NCBI GenBank assembly: GCA_037013495.1
Contig: CM072811.1
Span: 37,339,452-37,403,451 of the forward strand
Direction of reading: 5' to 3'
Source of the DNA: Hippophae tibetana
Taxonomy: Eukaryota; Streptophyta; Magnoliopsida; Rosales; Elaeagnaceae
DNA length: 64,000 bases
Shown in pieces: positions 13,625-23,700 of this stretch. Every line of letters starts with the position of its first letter. Position 1 is the first letter of the stretch. The notes below the pieces were generated by a model. That model worked only from the letters and a program-made list of their open reading frames with translations. It was not told the origin of the DNA and did not search any database. The position numbers and the translations under genes are program-made.

Positions 13625-13945
13625 CTATCAATGGATAGCTTAGTTGTCCATAACAGCTTTGCTATAATTTGTTGTCCATATTCATTTAGTTGTACACAAC
13701 TATTGTCCATAGTCTTTTTAGTTATAAATAATTGTCCATAAACAACTGTCCATAGTTTTTTTAGTCGTAAATAATTGTCCATAAACAGCTATCCATAGAT
13801 TGAAATCCATGGTTATCCACAAGCTTTCCATAAACAACTATCCATAGAAAACTTTGTTGTATTTTGTAAAGTCTATAAATAGAAAGAAATCATAAGACCA
13901 AATCATTCGGTCATTTTCATACAACATTCTTGGCTTATTTTTTAT
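13625..13945 (+). repeat. 3' LTR of copy B
   Basis: Starts CTATCAATGG right after the purine-rich GAGTGGGG tract and matches the 5' LTR through CATACAACATTCTTGGCTTATTT. The last bases are replaced by TTTTATATAT, after which copy A's RNase H resumes. TATAAATAG lies near 13875. Confidence 0.87.
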
Positions 13946-13949
13946 ATAT

Positions 13950-14345
13950 CTTGCTAGAGCACTAGTAAGTTGTAAGTCTACCTTGCAGTCCACAGTTGGT
14001 TTGTCTACTATAGAAACCGAGCATATGACATTTACAAAGGCTATGAAGGAAGGTATTTGGTTACAAAGTTTGCTTGAAGACATGTGAGTTGGTCAAAAAC
14101 ATATTAAGGTGTTTTGTAATAGTTAAAGTGCTATTCATTTAGCAAAGAACCAAGTCTACCATGCATGTACAAAGCACATCGACGATCGTTACCATTTTGT
14201 GCGAGACATTATTGAAGAATGTGGAATATTAGTTCAGAAGATCAATACTACCGAGAATCCCGCAGATATAATGACTAAGGTGGTAACGGAAATCAAGTTC
14301 AAACATTGTTTGGACTTGATTAATATCCTGAAATTTGAATTGCCA
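13950..14345 (+). pseudogene. copia RNase H remnant, 3' part of copy A
   Basis: Reads SCKSTLQSTVGLSTIETEH, then EGIWLQSLLEDM, AIHLAKNQVYHACTKHID, YHFVRDIIEECGILVQ, NTTENPADIMTKVV: the standard C-terminal RNase H stretch of copia pol. It continues exactly where the sequence at 8846 stopped. Internal stops occur near 14080 and 14125. It ends near 14345, about 80 bp before the 3' LTR. Confidence 0.88.
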
Positions 14346-14425
14346 ATGGCGTCGCTGATCTAGAGATTGAAAAAATCATTTAAAAATCATTTAAGAATCA
14401 CTAAGTCGCTAAGGTGGAGATTTTT

Positions 14426-14733
14426 TGTATAGCTCCTTAGTGAGAAAATTGAAAAAGTCTCACATTGATTAGAAATAAAGATGGATATTGTATTTTGAGC
14501 TATAAATGAAGCCCCTTCCTTCACTTCTAAAACATCCCTGAATTTACAAATATTTTTCTCTTTTGTAAGGGTAATTGATTAGCTTAATTTTGTCCAATTA
14601 GTTGTAATTTTAGAGTTCATACATTTGGAGATGATGAAAGTGGTCAACGACGCCTGAGAATATATGTAATATTTTTACCGAAATTTGTTAAATTTCTTGT
14701 GTTTTTATTTTTTGCTTTAGTTTTTTTAACATT
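14426..14733 (+). repeat. 3' LTR of copy A (end approximate)
   Basis: Follows a purine tract (AAGGTGGAGA, 14411-14420). It begins TGTATAGCTCC, contains AGTCTCACATTGATTAGAAA and the promoter-like GAGCTATAAATGAAGCCCC, a pattern very common in plant Tnt1-like LTRs, and probably ends at the AACA near 14733. No matching 5' LTR is found upstream, so the end is inferred. Confidence 0.6.
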
Positions 14734-15738
14734 ATATTTTTAATAACATTATTTTGTCAGATTAATTTGAATTCTATTTATTTAAATCATAAATAAATAA
14801 TAACTATTTAGAATAGTAAAAAATATACATTTTATTCTTATAAGCACGGAAGTTTAAGACTTGTTCAAGGCTCTTATAATCAACTATCAACTATCAACTA
14901 TCGTTATAAAGGTGCCATTTTCTTTTGAATAATGTTTTCCGACTCTCTCTCTCTTCTTATTTTTAGAAAAACTATATAGTACTTTGTAATATACTATTGT
15001 TTTTTCACAATAGTTTTTATTCCAGACTATTTCTTTCTATACTATCTATTCACTTTTCATGCCCCGTATATATGCTTGCGGTCAGTGAGTATAGACATTT
15101 TATATGTACAGGCTGAGCGAGATAGAGTATAAGTATATTCATTATCTTCTTAAACAAGTGTTATTTCTTATGTGCCTAGCTAGTTTATTTATTTTTGGGA
15201 CAACTGCATTTTCTTAGCATTGTGTTTTCTTATGATGAAACACTCCCATTAATTAACTGTGTATCATTATGTAAGCAACTTTGTGATGAACTAATATGGA
15301 AATTCTAACCTTGTGAAAATGAGACATGTTATCCTGCTCTGATGAATGTTGAAGTACTGATCAATTTCTTTATATTTATTTCCTTTCTGATGGGCTTTCC
15401 TTATGCGCGAGGCCTTCGATTCTATAGCAATAATATCTTTGCATAATATGTGCAGTTAAGAAAAACATTGGCTCGAATAATTTCCATTTCATGTTTGCTT
15501 AACACAAATGAAGGCATCAGTCTTTTCTGATGTTCGACTCACACTGTAGATGATGTGTCACTCGGAGAATCCATCTTGTCTGTGTTACATGTATAATAAA
15601 TGATATTGTCTATGATTCCTATTGATTAGTTTGATATTCCTGAGTAATTTGATTCTTGTAGTTTTCCATTAACTTTTGCAAACAAACTGGTTAGCATCAT
15701 ACATACATTGCTAGCTTTAATGATTGTCGACATTACAG
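14734..15738. other. Non-coding sequence left of the DDB1 fragment
   Basis: AT-rich, with no recognisable gene. Because the DDB1-like exon at 15739 is preceded by a good acceptor (CATTACAG), at least the right part is probably the upstream intron of that gene. I could not find an earlier DDB1 exon here. Confidence 0.4.
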
Positions 15739-16282
15739 GTCAATTCAAGCTCTGTAAGTCTAGTCAGCTCTAAAACATTTGAGCTAAGGCATGAATGGGC
15801 TCCTCAATCAGGCCATTCCATTAATGCTGCCACTGCCAATGCTTCCCGGGTTTGGTTCCCTTTGTTGTAGGTTTTAAATTAGAACCAGGTACAATTTAAA
15901 TTATCAAAACGTGTTCAACTTTTGGTTAAAACATTGCAGTCAACATGTGAAAACATTTTTTTAGAACATGTAGAGTCATTACAAAGAGTGTGGTTCATGT
16001 GTTTCTTATGTAGAGAGATTATAATTTTTTCTATCATATTTTCATAATCAGCTTTTAGATGTGATTTATGAAACTTGTTTTTTTTGGCCTGTTTCGATGA
16101 TTTTAGGTTTTGTTCGCAACCGGGGAAAGGCACATAATTTTTTTAGAAATTGGCATTGATGTATTTAACATAATGAAATTTGTTCAACTAGAGTATGAAA
16201 TCCCATGCCTCGACATAAATCCAATTGGCGATAATCCTACCTATAGCAAGCTTGCTGCTATTGGAATGTTGATAGACATTAG
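15739..16282 (+). pseudogene. DDB1: DDB1-like gene fragment, block 1 (two exons, plus strand)
   Basis: Two exons of a gene for UV-damaged DNA-binding protein 1, the WD40 beta-propeller adaptor of CUL4 ubiquitin ligases. The first exon, 15739-15849 (37 codons, phase 0 at both ends), reads SLVSSKTFELRHEW and INAATANASR. The second starts at 16107 after TTTTAG and reads LFATGERH, VQLEYEIPCLDINPIGDNP and AAIGMLIDIS, typical of the mid-protein propeller region. The coding frame breaks off at about 16282, where a TRIM-like LTR begins. Retained introns show that this is a duplicated genomic copy, not a processed one. Neither the N-terminal part nor continuous downstream exons are present, so it is a pseudogene. 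Assignment rests on recalled family similarity. Confidence 0.85.
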
Positions 16283-16768
16283 TGTGAGAAATAAGTCTCA
16301 TATCGACCAGAGGGAAGGTACCAGTGCTGCTTAAGAGATCGAGGTATCCCTTAACCTATAAGTTGGCTTTTGGGTTAAGAGAAGGGTCCGGTCGATTAAG
16401 ATTGGTATCAGAGCAGGAACCCTAGCGGTGGAGGAGCCACAAAATAAGTCCCTACACTTGCAGATTAAGGGGAGCCTCGATCTCTTAAGCAGCATTGTTG
16501 CCTTCCCTCTTGTCGATGTGAGACTTATTTCCTCAACACTCCCCCTCACATCGACTATGTTGATGGACGGTGGTGGTCTTAATTTGTTGCCACGGGTGGT
16601 ACTGTAGGGTGGCTCCTCCACCGCGAGGGTTCCTACTCTGATATCAATCTTAATTGACCGAGCACTTCTCTTAACCCAAAAGTCAGCTTGTAGGTTAAAG
16701 GGTGTTTCGATCTCTTAAGCAACACTGCTACCTTCCCTTTGGTCGATGTGGGACTTATTTCCTCAACA
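16283..16768. mobile_element. TRIM-like composite 1 (partial forward copy + reversed full copy)
   Basis: A short LTR element without coding capacity. The left part reads forward: LTR from 16283 (AAATAAGTCTCATATCGACC) and PBS TTGGTATCAGAGC near 16405. The right part is a full copy on the minus strand: 5' LTR 16768 down to about 16652, PBS-like TGATATCAGAGTAGG at about 16633-16647, a short internal region, polypurine tract TGTGAGGGGGAGTG near 16537-16550, and 3' LTR from 16538 to about 16440. LTRs of about 115 bp, a tRNA-Met PBS, a PPT and no ORFs fit terminal-repeat retrotransposons in miniature. The same composite recurs at 17440-19650. Confidence 0.75.
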
Positions 16769-16774
16769 CTGGAA

Positions 16775-17437
16775 AACGCATTACTAGAGAACCATGTCGA
16801 AACCTGTTGATGAATTCTACCAGGTGATACTCACGAACCACCTCAAGATGGCTCGTATTGGTAATCACAACCAAAAGTCACCTTAAGCAAATTACAAATC
16901 CAAATTCAACCTTTAAGCAGTGGTCTCAGCAACATAATAAAATTATAACATATGCTTTTATCTTTAAAAATACATAGAAATTACTAAAATGTTTCATGAA
17001 AGCTCAAGACAGCATGCCCCTTCGAAGGAACAAAGGAGAACTGATTTAGGAATTATTTCTCCTCCTAAATGCTCTTTGGTAATAAGATTTAGGTCAGGCA
17101 ACATAAATATCCTCACACTAATGTCTATCAACATTCCAACAGCAACAAGCTGGTTGTAGTTAGGATTATCGCCAATTGGATTTATGTCAAGGCATGGGAT
17201 TTCATACTCTAGTTGAACAAATTTCATTGGGTTCAATACATCGATGCAAATTTCTAAATAAACTATGTGCCTTTCCCCAGTTGCGAACAAAACCTAAAAT
17301 CACCGAAACCGGCCAATTTTTTTTTTTTTTCATAAATCACATCTAAAAACTGATTATGAAAATATGATACAAAAAATTTATAATCTCTCTACATAAGAAA
17401 CACATGAACCACACTCTTTATAATGACTCCACATGTT
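16775..17437 (-). pseudogene. DDB1: DDB1-like gene fragment, block 2 (inverted)
   Basis: On the minus strand, an intron (17437-17294) leads into the exon starting at 17293, which reads LFATGERHIVYLEI, CLDINPIGDNPNYNQ, DISVRIFMLPDLNLITKEH and GGEIIPKSVLLCSFEG. This is a fuller version of the exon at 16107 and continues past the point where that copy is cut. About 140 bp further on, a second coding piece (16850-16775) reads EVVREYHLVEFINRF and RHGSLVMRFP, matching a DDB1 stretch several hundred residues further C-terminal, so the intervening exons were deleted. It then runs into the reversed TRIM at 16768. Not functional. Confidence 0.83.
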
Positions 17438-17725
17438 CTAAGAGAAGGGCCCAGTCGATTAAAATTGGTATCAGAGCAGGAATCTTGGCAGTGAAAGAGC
17501 CACTCTACACTATCACTCGTGGCAACAAAGTAAGACCACCACCGTCTGGGCCATTCTCCTAACTCAAAAGCCAACTTGCAGGTTAAGTGGTGCCTCGATC
17601 TATCTCTTAAGCAGCATTGTTGTCTTCCCTCTGGTCGATGTGAGACTTATTTTCTCAAGACTCCCTCTCACATTGATTGTGTCGACGGACGATGGTAGTC
17701 TTACTTTGTTGCCACGGGTGGTAAT

Positions 17726-17780
17726 TGATGAGTGCTCAAAAAACACTAAAATTACCATGATTTTATGCATATTAATTGGT

Positions 17781-17814
<34 letters not shown>

Positions 17815-19484
17815 TTATCATATATTTATATAAATTTGTCTTTTTTGGAATCACAGGTATTTTTATTGTTTTTCAGGTATTTTCGCTTAAAAACGTAACT
17901 TAAAGACTCAAAGAGGGATATTGGAAGCAATATATCACAAATATATTAATAAATAAATGAGGAAAGGTCAACAAATATGGAAAATTGGACAAAATGGGTC
18001 AAAAAGGTCAAAAAGGAAGAAATCGCGCCGCCAAACCGCCCAGCCGCGCACAGCACGCCCCACGTTCGCGTGCATCAGCACACATCTTGTCTCAGTTCTG
18101 CGCGCGCCCACGCGCCATCTCCTGATCCCGCACGTGCAACACCTGCCTTCCGTACGCGCCCCAGCTGCCCTCCGCGCGTGCCGTTACCATTTTCGCGCAC
18201 AGCCGCACCATGACGTCATGCTAACGTCATTAATGACGTCAGCAATCATCACTCCGCGTTTCCACCATGTTTTCACCCACTTTTTCTCCTCATCCTCACC
18301 TATAAATACTCCCCCTTCTCTTTACTTCTAAACACACCTCAAAACACATTCTCTTCTCTCTTTCTTTCTCTCTTTTCTTAGATTTTTTAGTTTTTTTTAG
18401 TTTTTCTTAGTTTTTAGCTTTTCTTAGTTAATTTCTCTTAGTTTTAGAGTTCTTCCCCTTTTGGGAAGAACTAGCTATGTTTTTGTAATTTATTAGCTTT
18501 TTGATTCAATAAATGGGAGTGCAAATTCTGTTTGAAGGTTTTCCAGCAACGTGAATAGCATCGAAATTCTGTAAGAATTTTATTTTCTTTGCAGTTATTT
18601 TTATGCTTTATTCTTACATGTTATATTTAATTTGTCTGTGATTAAATTTAACTGTACTGGCTGTTTATAAACATGATGTAATAATAACGTTGTTATGCTT
18701 ACGAAATATTAAATAGGTAAAAATCTCTAAAATGAATTGATTTTATTTTTATTCAAGATTTTATATTAAGAATGTTAGAGAGAAATATATTATTTTTCAT
18801 TACAAACTTAAATCTGAAAATTAGATTTTAAGGTTTAGTTATCCGGTCTGATTTAGAGTAGTGCTATTTTATTTGTTGGTACAATCGCCCGGTAGTTAAA
18901 GTGAAGCTCTATTTCAAAAGTTTTTATAAGAATTATTATCTGAAAATGTATTGACAACATGTTTTCAGTAGTGGTTTTAAAACTTGAAAGTTAGTACTCG
19001 GATAACTAAATTCTTAGGTTTAATTTGGACACCTTGAATAAAGTTTAAACTGTCTAATGTCACCAAAGGTGACATTTAAATGGTTCATTTTCAATCTCTT
19101 AGAAAAAGGAATTAATTTAATTAATCAAATTAGTTATCAACCTCACCCATACCCATAGGTGTTAATTGATTTGTTTAGTTAACAAATAATATCTAACCCC
19201 ACCAAATGTGGTATTCATATAAAAAAAGGAGAATCAATAAATATCAATTCATATCTTTAATAACCTAAATAATATGAGCAAGCATAATTAACTTAGTTAT
19301 TATATCCATAAATACTCCACCATTATAAATGATAAAATTTGCATAAATGTTTATTGAATCTATGTTTATTTTTATGTCAGTAGATTAAAAACACAAAACC
19401 CCAAAATATCGTGCACTTGCGAGAGTTTTATAAATATAAAACCAAAGTATTGTCAGAATCGGCGATATCGGTTTTCGCTTATCA
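17726..19484 (+). mobile_element. Solo LTR (1759 bp) of a large-LTR retrotransposon, copy 1
   Basis: Begins TGATGAGTGCTCAAAA and ends TTTTCGCTTATCA, giving TGATGAG...CTTATCA inverted ends. It is flanked by GTAAT (17721-17725) and ATAAT (19485-19489), a target duplication with one mismatch. It is homologous over almost its whole length to the LTR at 44020-45881. There is no PBS or internal sequence on either side, so it is a solo LTR left by LTR-LTR recombination. It lies inside the TRIM-like composite. Confidence 0.92.
18211..18310 (+). promoter_or_regulatory. LTR core promoter with paired TGACGTCA sites
   Basis: Two perfect TGACGTCA palindromes (18211-18218 and 18234-18241), the bZIP/TGA-factor binding core, lie 60-90 bp upstream of a TATAAATA box (18301-18308). 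Polypyrimidine and TTCTTAG-rich leader sequence follows, and an AATAAA signal lies near 18507. The arrangement is typical of an active LTR U3-R boundary. The sister LTR keeps one TGACGTCA and the TATA box. Confidence 0.6.
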
Positions 19485-19645
19485 ATAATGCAAGGTTGCT
19501 CTTCCATCGTCAGGATTCCAGCTTTGATACTAATCTTAATCGATCAGACCATTCTCTTAACCTAAAAATTAGTTTGCAAGTTAAGGGATGTTTCGATCTC
19601 TTAAGCAACACTATTATCTTCCCTCTAATCAATGTGAGACTTATT

Positions 19646-19945
19646 TTCTTAACAGTTAGACACTCTGATATGAGACATATTCCAACAATCATGTATGGTA
19701 TGGTGAGTGGTGTAATTGGTGTCATTGCATCTCTTCCTCGTTAACATTATCTATTCTAGAGGATCTCCAACCAAAGTTGAGGAAAGTGATAAAAAGCATC
19801 GGAGGATTGAGTCACGAGCATTGGAAGTCATTTAGCAGTGAAAAGAAGACAACATAAGAATCGAGGAGCTTTGCAAATATGGGTGTCTCACTTAGGAGCT
19901 TTGCAAGAGAATAGACGGGTTGACAAAGGTTACATCGATGCCATC
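19646..19945 (+). pseudogene. DDB1: DDB1-like gene fragment, block 3 (C-terminal part)
   Basis: Reads SDMRHIPTIMYGMVSGVIGV then IASLP, a frameshifted stretch near 19740-19780, LRKVIKSIGGLSHEHWKSF, SSEKKTT, then stops and a decayed tail to about 19945. This is the C-terminal end of DDB1. Its upstream half (EVVREYHL...MRFP) lies inverted at 16775-16850, so one ancestral stretch is split between blocks 2 and 3 with a TRIM-like element at each broken edge. Non-functional. Confidence 0.82.
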
Positions 19946-20745
19946 CTTTGTTTATTTGTTTGCTATTTATTCCTCTTTTCATTTAAATGTTGTATTCTTA
20001 TTTTCTTTTTGTGAGAAAACATAAATATAATATTTACCTTTATTTGTGTGCAACTTAGGGATACTTTTAGTTTACGTTTTTTTTTTTTTTGCTGTTTCAT
20101 CATGTACAAAAAGAGTAGAACAGTGTTATATCGGGGTTTTGAAATTTGTATGATTTTGGGTCAGAAAAAGAGATCTAAGTGTGCAATGTTTGGAAGAGAG
20201 AACGGATTTAGAAAGAGAAAAAAAACGTGCGATTGATTTATACTGGAAAATTATTTAAGCAGGTACAAATTATGTTTTATTTTCAAACTAAATTTGGACT
20301 GTTTATATTATTATTAGATATGTGTTGAAATGAATTTTATTATTAAATATGTATTGATATGAAATTTGTTATTAAATTAGTTTTAATTATAAATTAATTA
20401 GGTGTATTGTGTAGGGTAATATGGAATTTTTTTTCCTTGTATTAAGTGGTTAAAAGGGAGAGATTTGATATACATTTTACTAGATTATTTTTTATACTTC
20501 AAATTATTATAAAATATTTATTATAATAAATAATTATTAATTAAAATAATATAATTTTTATTTTTTTAGCTTTGTTATAAGTTTAGAAAGAAATATATAT
20601 AAATTTACTTTTTGCTTTCTTACGGTACTTGTCATTACACCTGTCAATAAAATGTCACGCTAGAGTTATTATATTATTATCCATCCAGATACCAAACCCA
20701 AGACTCGGACATTTGCTTGCCGCTCGCTCAATTTCTGAGTGAGAG
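19946..20745. other. Intergenic region and probable promoter of the lipase gene
   Basis: AT-rich; no gene found. AAATATATATAAATT near 20591-20605 is a plausible TATA box about 140-150 bp before the lipase start codon. The stretch just before the ATG (20690-20745) is less AT-rich and would be the 5' UTR. No specific operator can be supported. Confidence 0.4.
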
Positions 20746-23700
20746 ATGGAAACGACGGTGCTTTTGACGGCGACATTATTCATTCTGCAATTTTTCGCCG
20801 GAATCGCTAGAAATCACAATACCATCCAACGGAAACCAATAGCGGACGGCTCTCTCTGCGATCATCTCATTCAACCTTCTGGTTATCCGTGTACCGAGCA
20901 CACGGTCAGTGCCTCGCTTTATCTTCGAAATTTTCTGTTAATAACGAAAATAAATTTATTTTTGTTTATATTATATTACGTGAAATGGTTATAATATTGT
21001 TCAGTTTAGATTTTTTTGCCTGGCTTTTAGGAACTTTGCAATTTTAGCTATGTCTCATGTTTTGGAAGAAACTCAGATATATGTGTTGTGATAAAAGGAA
21101 TTTAGTGATTCCATTATCTGAATCAAATGGTAACTCATTCCATTTATTCAATTTTGAGGATCTTATTATGTTCCTGATATCAAACTAATGTTATTGAAGC
21201 TTCTGTGTTATGGGTTGTTTTTACTCTCAATAATACATTTATTTTTTATTATAGCTTTCTAGTTTTATGAATCAGGATAATTGAGTTTTGATCTTTATTG
21301 TTTTGTTGTTCAGATTCAAACAAAGGATGGCTACTTATTGTCTCTTCAACGCGTGTCATCTCGTAATGGATACTTAAGGCAACGACCTGGTCCTCCAGTT
21401 TTGCTTCAGCATGGGCTCTTCATGGTGAACTTTTTTACCATATTACTAGCTTCCTCCTTCATTTGTGCCAAATTAAATAAAAATCAAAAGAAGTAAATAA
21501 CAGTAAAGGGCACAATCTCTTCAAGATTTGAGCTCACGGAATACTTAAATCAAAGAGTTCTGAAGTCCGGGTTATTGATTTGGTTATTTAAGTTGTTTAG
21601 AAAGCTATTAGGTATAACCTTAAAACGTAACAATGCTTTGAATGTACTTTAGAAACCATCATGCTTTGACTGGTAATCCTAATATTTGCTTATATTTAAC
21701 TTTAGAGAATAGGCTTAAACTTATAATCAGAGCATGTGTAAATTTGCAAGCATAAATAGATTTGTAGTTTTCTTTTCTTTTAAATCCTTACATTTTGATT
21801 ATTGACAGTCTGGTGATGTGTGGTTCTTGAATTCTCCTGAGGAATCGTTGGGCTTTGTCCTTGCAGATCATGGTTTTGATGTTTGGGTTGGAAATGTTCG
21901 CGGAACACGTTGGAGTCATGGCCACATATCACTATCGGTGAAAGATAAGGTATATCTTGTTTTATACCCTGTGCTCCTTTTTCACCTATAAAAATTACCC
22001 CTCTCTCACTCTCTACAGAAATTTTTGAGCTGTTCCCTTCCATTTTATGAGCCATAACATATTAGGGTGTTAGCTTCCCCCACTTTTAAGGGTTCAATTA
22101 TATGGTGTATAGGAGAGAGCTGATAAATAGCAATGATGAAAGAGAACATACACAAGGCTGCTTTATCTATATGGTGATTGTCACCAATAACCTATCTATT
22201 ATTACACAGCATGGTATTTTTCACCTATAAAGGAAATAAATATCTATGGTATCTAAGTTTATTCGTTTAGGTTGTAATTGACCATTTAGTATAATGTGTC
22301 ATGCTTTTATTGCAGGAATTTTGGGATTGGAGTTGGGAGGAATTGGCTTTATATGATCTTGCAAAAATGATCGACTACATACATTTGATAACAAACAGTA
22401 AAACTTTCCTCGTTGGTCATTCACAGGTCTTGCACTCATTTGCTTTGTAATTTACCCATCAATTTTATGTGTTTCTAAGTACCAAATGTACGTTTATTCT
22501 TTCTTCCCAGGGTACAATTATGTCCTTGGCCGCTCTCACTCAACCAGGCATAGCTGAAATGGTTGAAGCTGCTGCTCTTCTCAGTCCAATATCATACTTG
22601 GGGCATATCAGCAGTCAATTTGTACTCAGAATGGTTGGCATCCATCTTGATCAGGTATTCTATTTCTTTATGAGAGTGTTTACTTCATGCAAGTTTCTGA
22701 TTACTAAAATTATGACGATTGTTTATTCTGACAGATGATTCTGGCTATGGGTATCCATCAACTGAACTTTAGAAGGTTTAACCATTCCCACCCCATCCTT
22801 TTCACCTTGTTTTTTCCCAATTGTGAATTTGCAATGAGTAGTGGTTTAATCACGTGTTCTACTTGTCTGCAGTGAGTGGGGTGTGAACCTTCTGGATTCC
22901 ATATGTGATAGGCATATAGAGTGCAATGATTTGCTCACTTCTATTACAGGTCTTCCTTCTTGTCCTTTCTATGCAAATTTGCATAGTTTTAAATGAAAGG
23001 CTTTCACATGGCCTATCATGAGGCAAGCTAGTGGGAAGTTTCCTATTAGCATCAAGAGATGAATAATGAGAGTTCCTTAAATCGCAAGTTTTTGGAGGTT
23101 GAGCAAAAATTTCTCAAAATCCTGCATTTTTTTTTGTGTACAATCTGTTCATCACTCATATACACGTTGAACATGAGTAACGTACATACATAATTCATGT
23201 ACAACTTTACAAAATTATGTGCATACCGTTGATAACTCATGCAAGGGCTGCAACCTGTAGATAGTATGAAGTTGCAATTTGGGGACATCTCAAGCTCAAA
23301 CTCAAAAAAACCTGTGATTGTGGAATGTGGTTCTGCACAATTTTTTTTTTTTTTATTGTTCTATAGCCATGTAAGAATTCTTATTATTTCTAATCTCCAG
23401 TAGTCATACTAATAGCTATTTGTACACCATACAACTATGGCTTTAACAGACAAGTATTCATCTTGGTGATATCTTAACCTGATAATACTACAGTTTAGTG
23501 ACATGAAAAATGGAGAGAGCTGTTTTATAATATGAATTTAATATGATAAATACTAAAATTGATCTCCCAATGACAATGCAGGAAAAAATTGTTGCTTCAA
23601 TAATTCACGTGTGGACTTCTATCTTGATTATGAACCACATCCTTCATCTGCAAAGAACTTGTGTCACCTTTTCCAAAGTATGCTGTGACATTTCTTAGCT

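Larger units (their letters stand above)
8846..13947 (+). mobile_element. Ty1/copia element, family 1 (copy B), nested in copy A
   Basis: A complete but decayed element: 5' LTR 8846-9202, PBS 9203, gag about 9390-10150, protease about 10340, integrase about 10720-11700, RT about 12200-12830, RNase H about 13100-13616, purine tract 13615-13624, 3' LTR 13625 to about 13945. It sits inside the RNase H region of copy A: the left flank ends in codons for GYVFT and the right flank resumes at LARALVSCKSTLQ. The inner end of the 3' LTR is eroded, so the target duplication cannot be read cleanly. Numerous stops and an internal 179-bp duplication make it non-autonomous. Confidence 0.9.
5371..14733 (+). 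mobile_element. Ty1/copia relic, family 2 (copy A), split by copy B
   Basis: An old plus-strand copia of general Tnt1-like layout. Gag spans 5371-5905, a CCHC knuckle lies near 5980-6030, protease is at 6051-6400, GAG-pre-integrase and integrase at 6410-7190, and RT at about 7570-8560. RNase H begins at 8591, breaks off at 8846, and resumes at about 13950-14345 on the far side of copy B. A 3' LTR starts at 14426. The 5' LTR and the beginning of gag are not visible, so the element is 5'-truncated or its front is too decayed. Dozens of in-frame stops and several frameshifts (for example near 5700) show it is dead. Resumption of the same domain after 5.1 kb is the key evidence for nesting. Confidence 0.88.
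17438..19650. mobile_element. TRIM-like composite 2, split by a solo LTR
   Basis: Same architecture as the composite at 16283-16768: a forward fragment with PBS (TTGGTATCAGAGCAGG near 17467), then a reversed copy whose 3' LTR and purine tract lie at about 17540-17680. Its internal region is interrupted at 17725 and resumes at 19485-19490 (GCAAGGTTGCTCTTCC). Its PBS-like site is near 19527 and its 5' LTR ends at about 19650. Composite 1 has the continuous version (GGGTGGTACTGTAGGGTGGC near 16598), which proves where the solo LTR went in. Confidence 0.75.

Noticed and set aside
17957..18331. Open frame of 124 codons with Arg/Pro/His-rich product
   Set aside because: It lies in the GC-rich U3 block of a solo LTR; the sister LTR does not conserve the frame.
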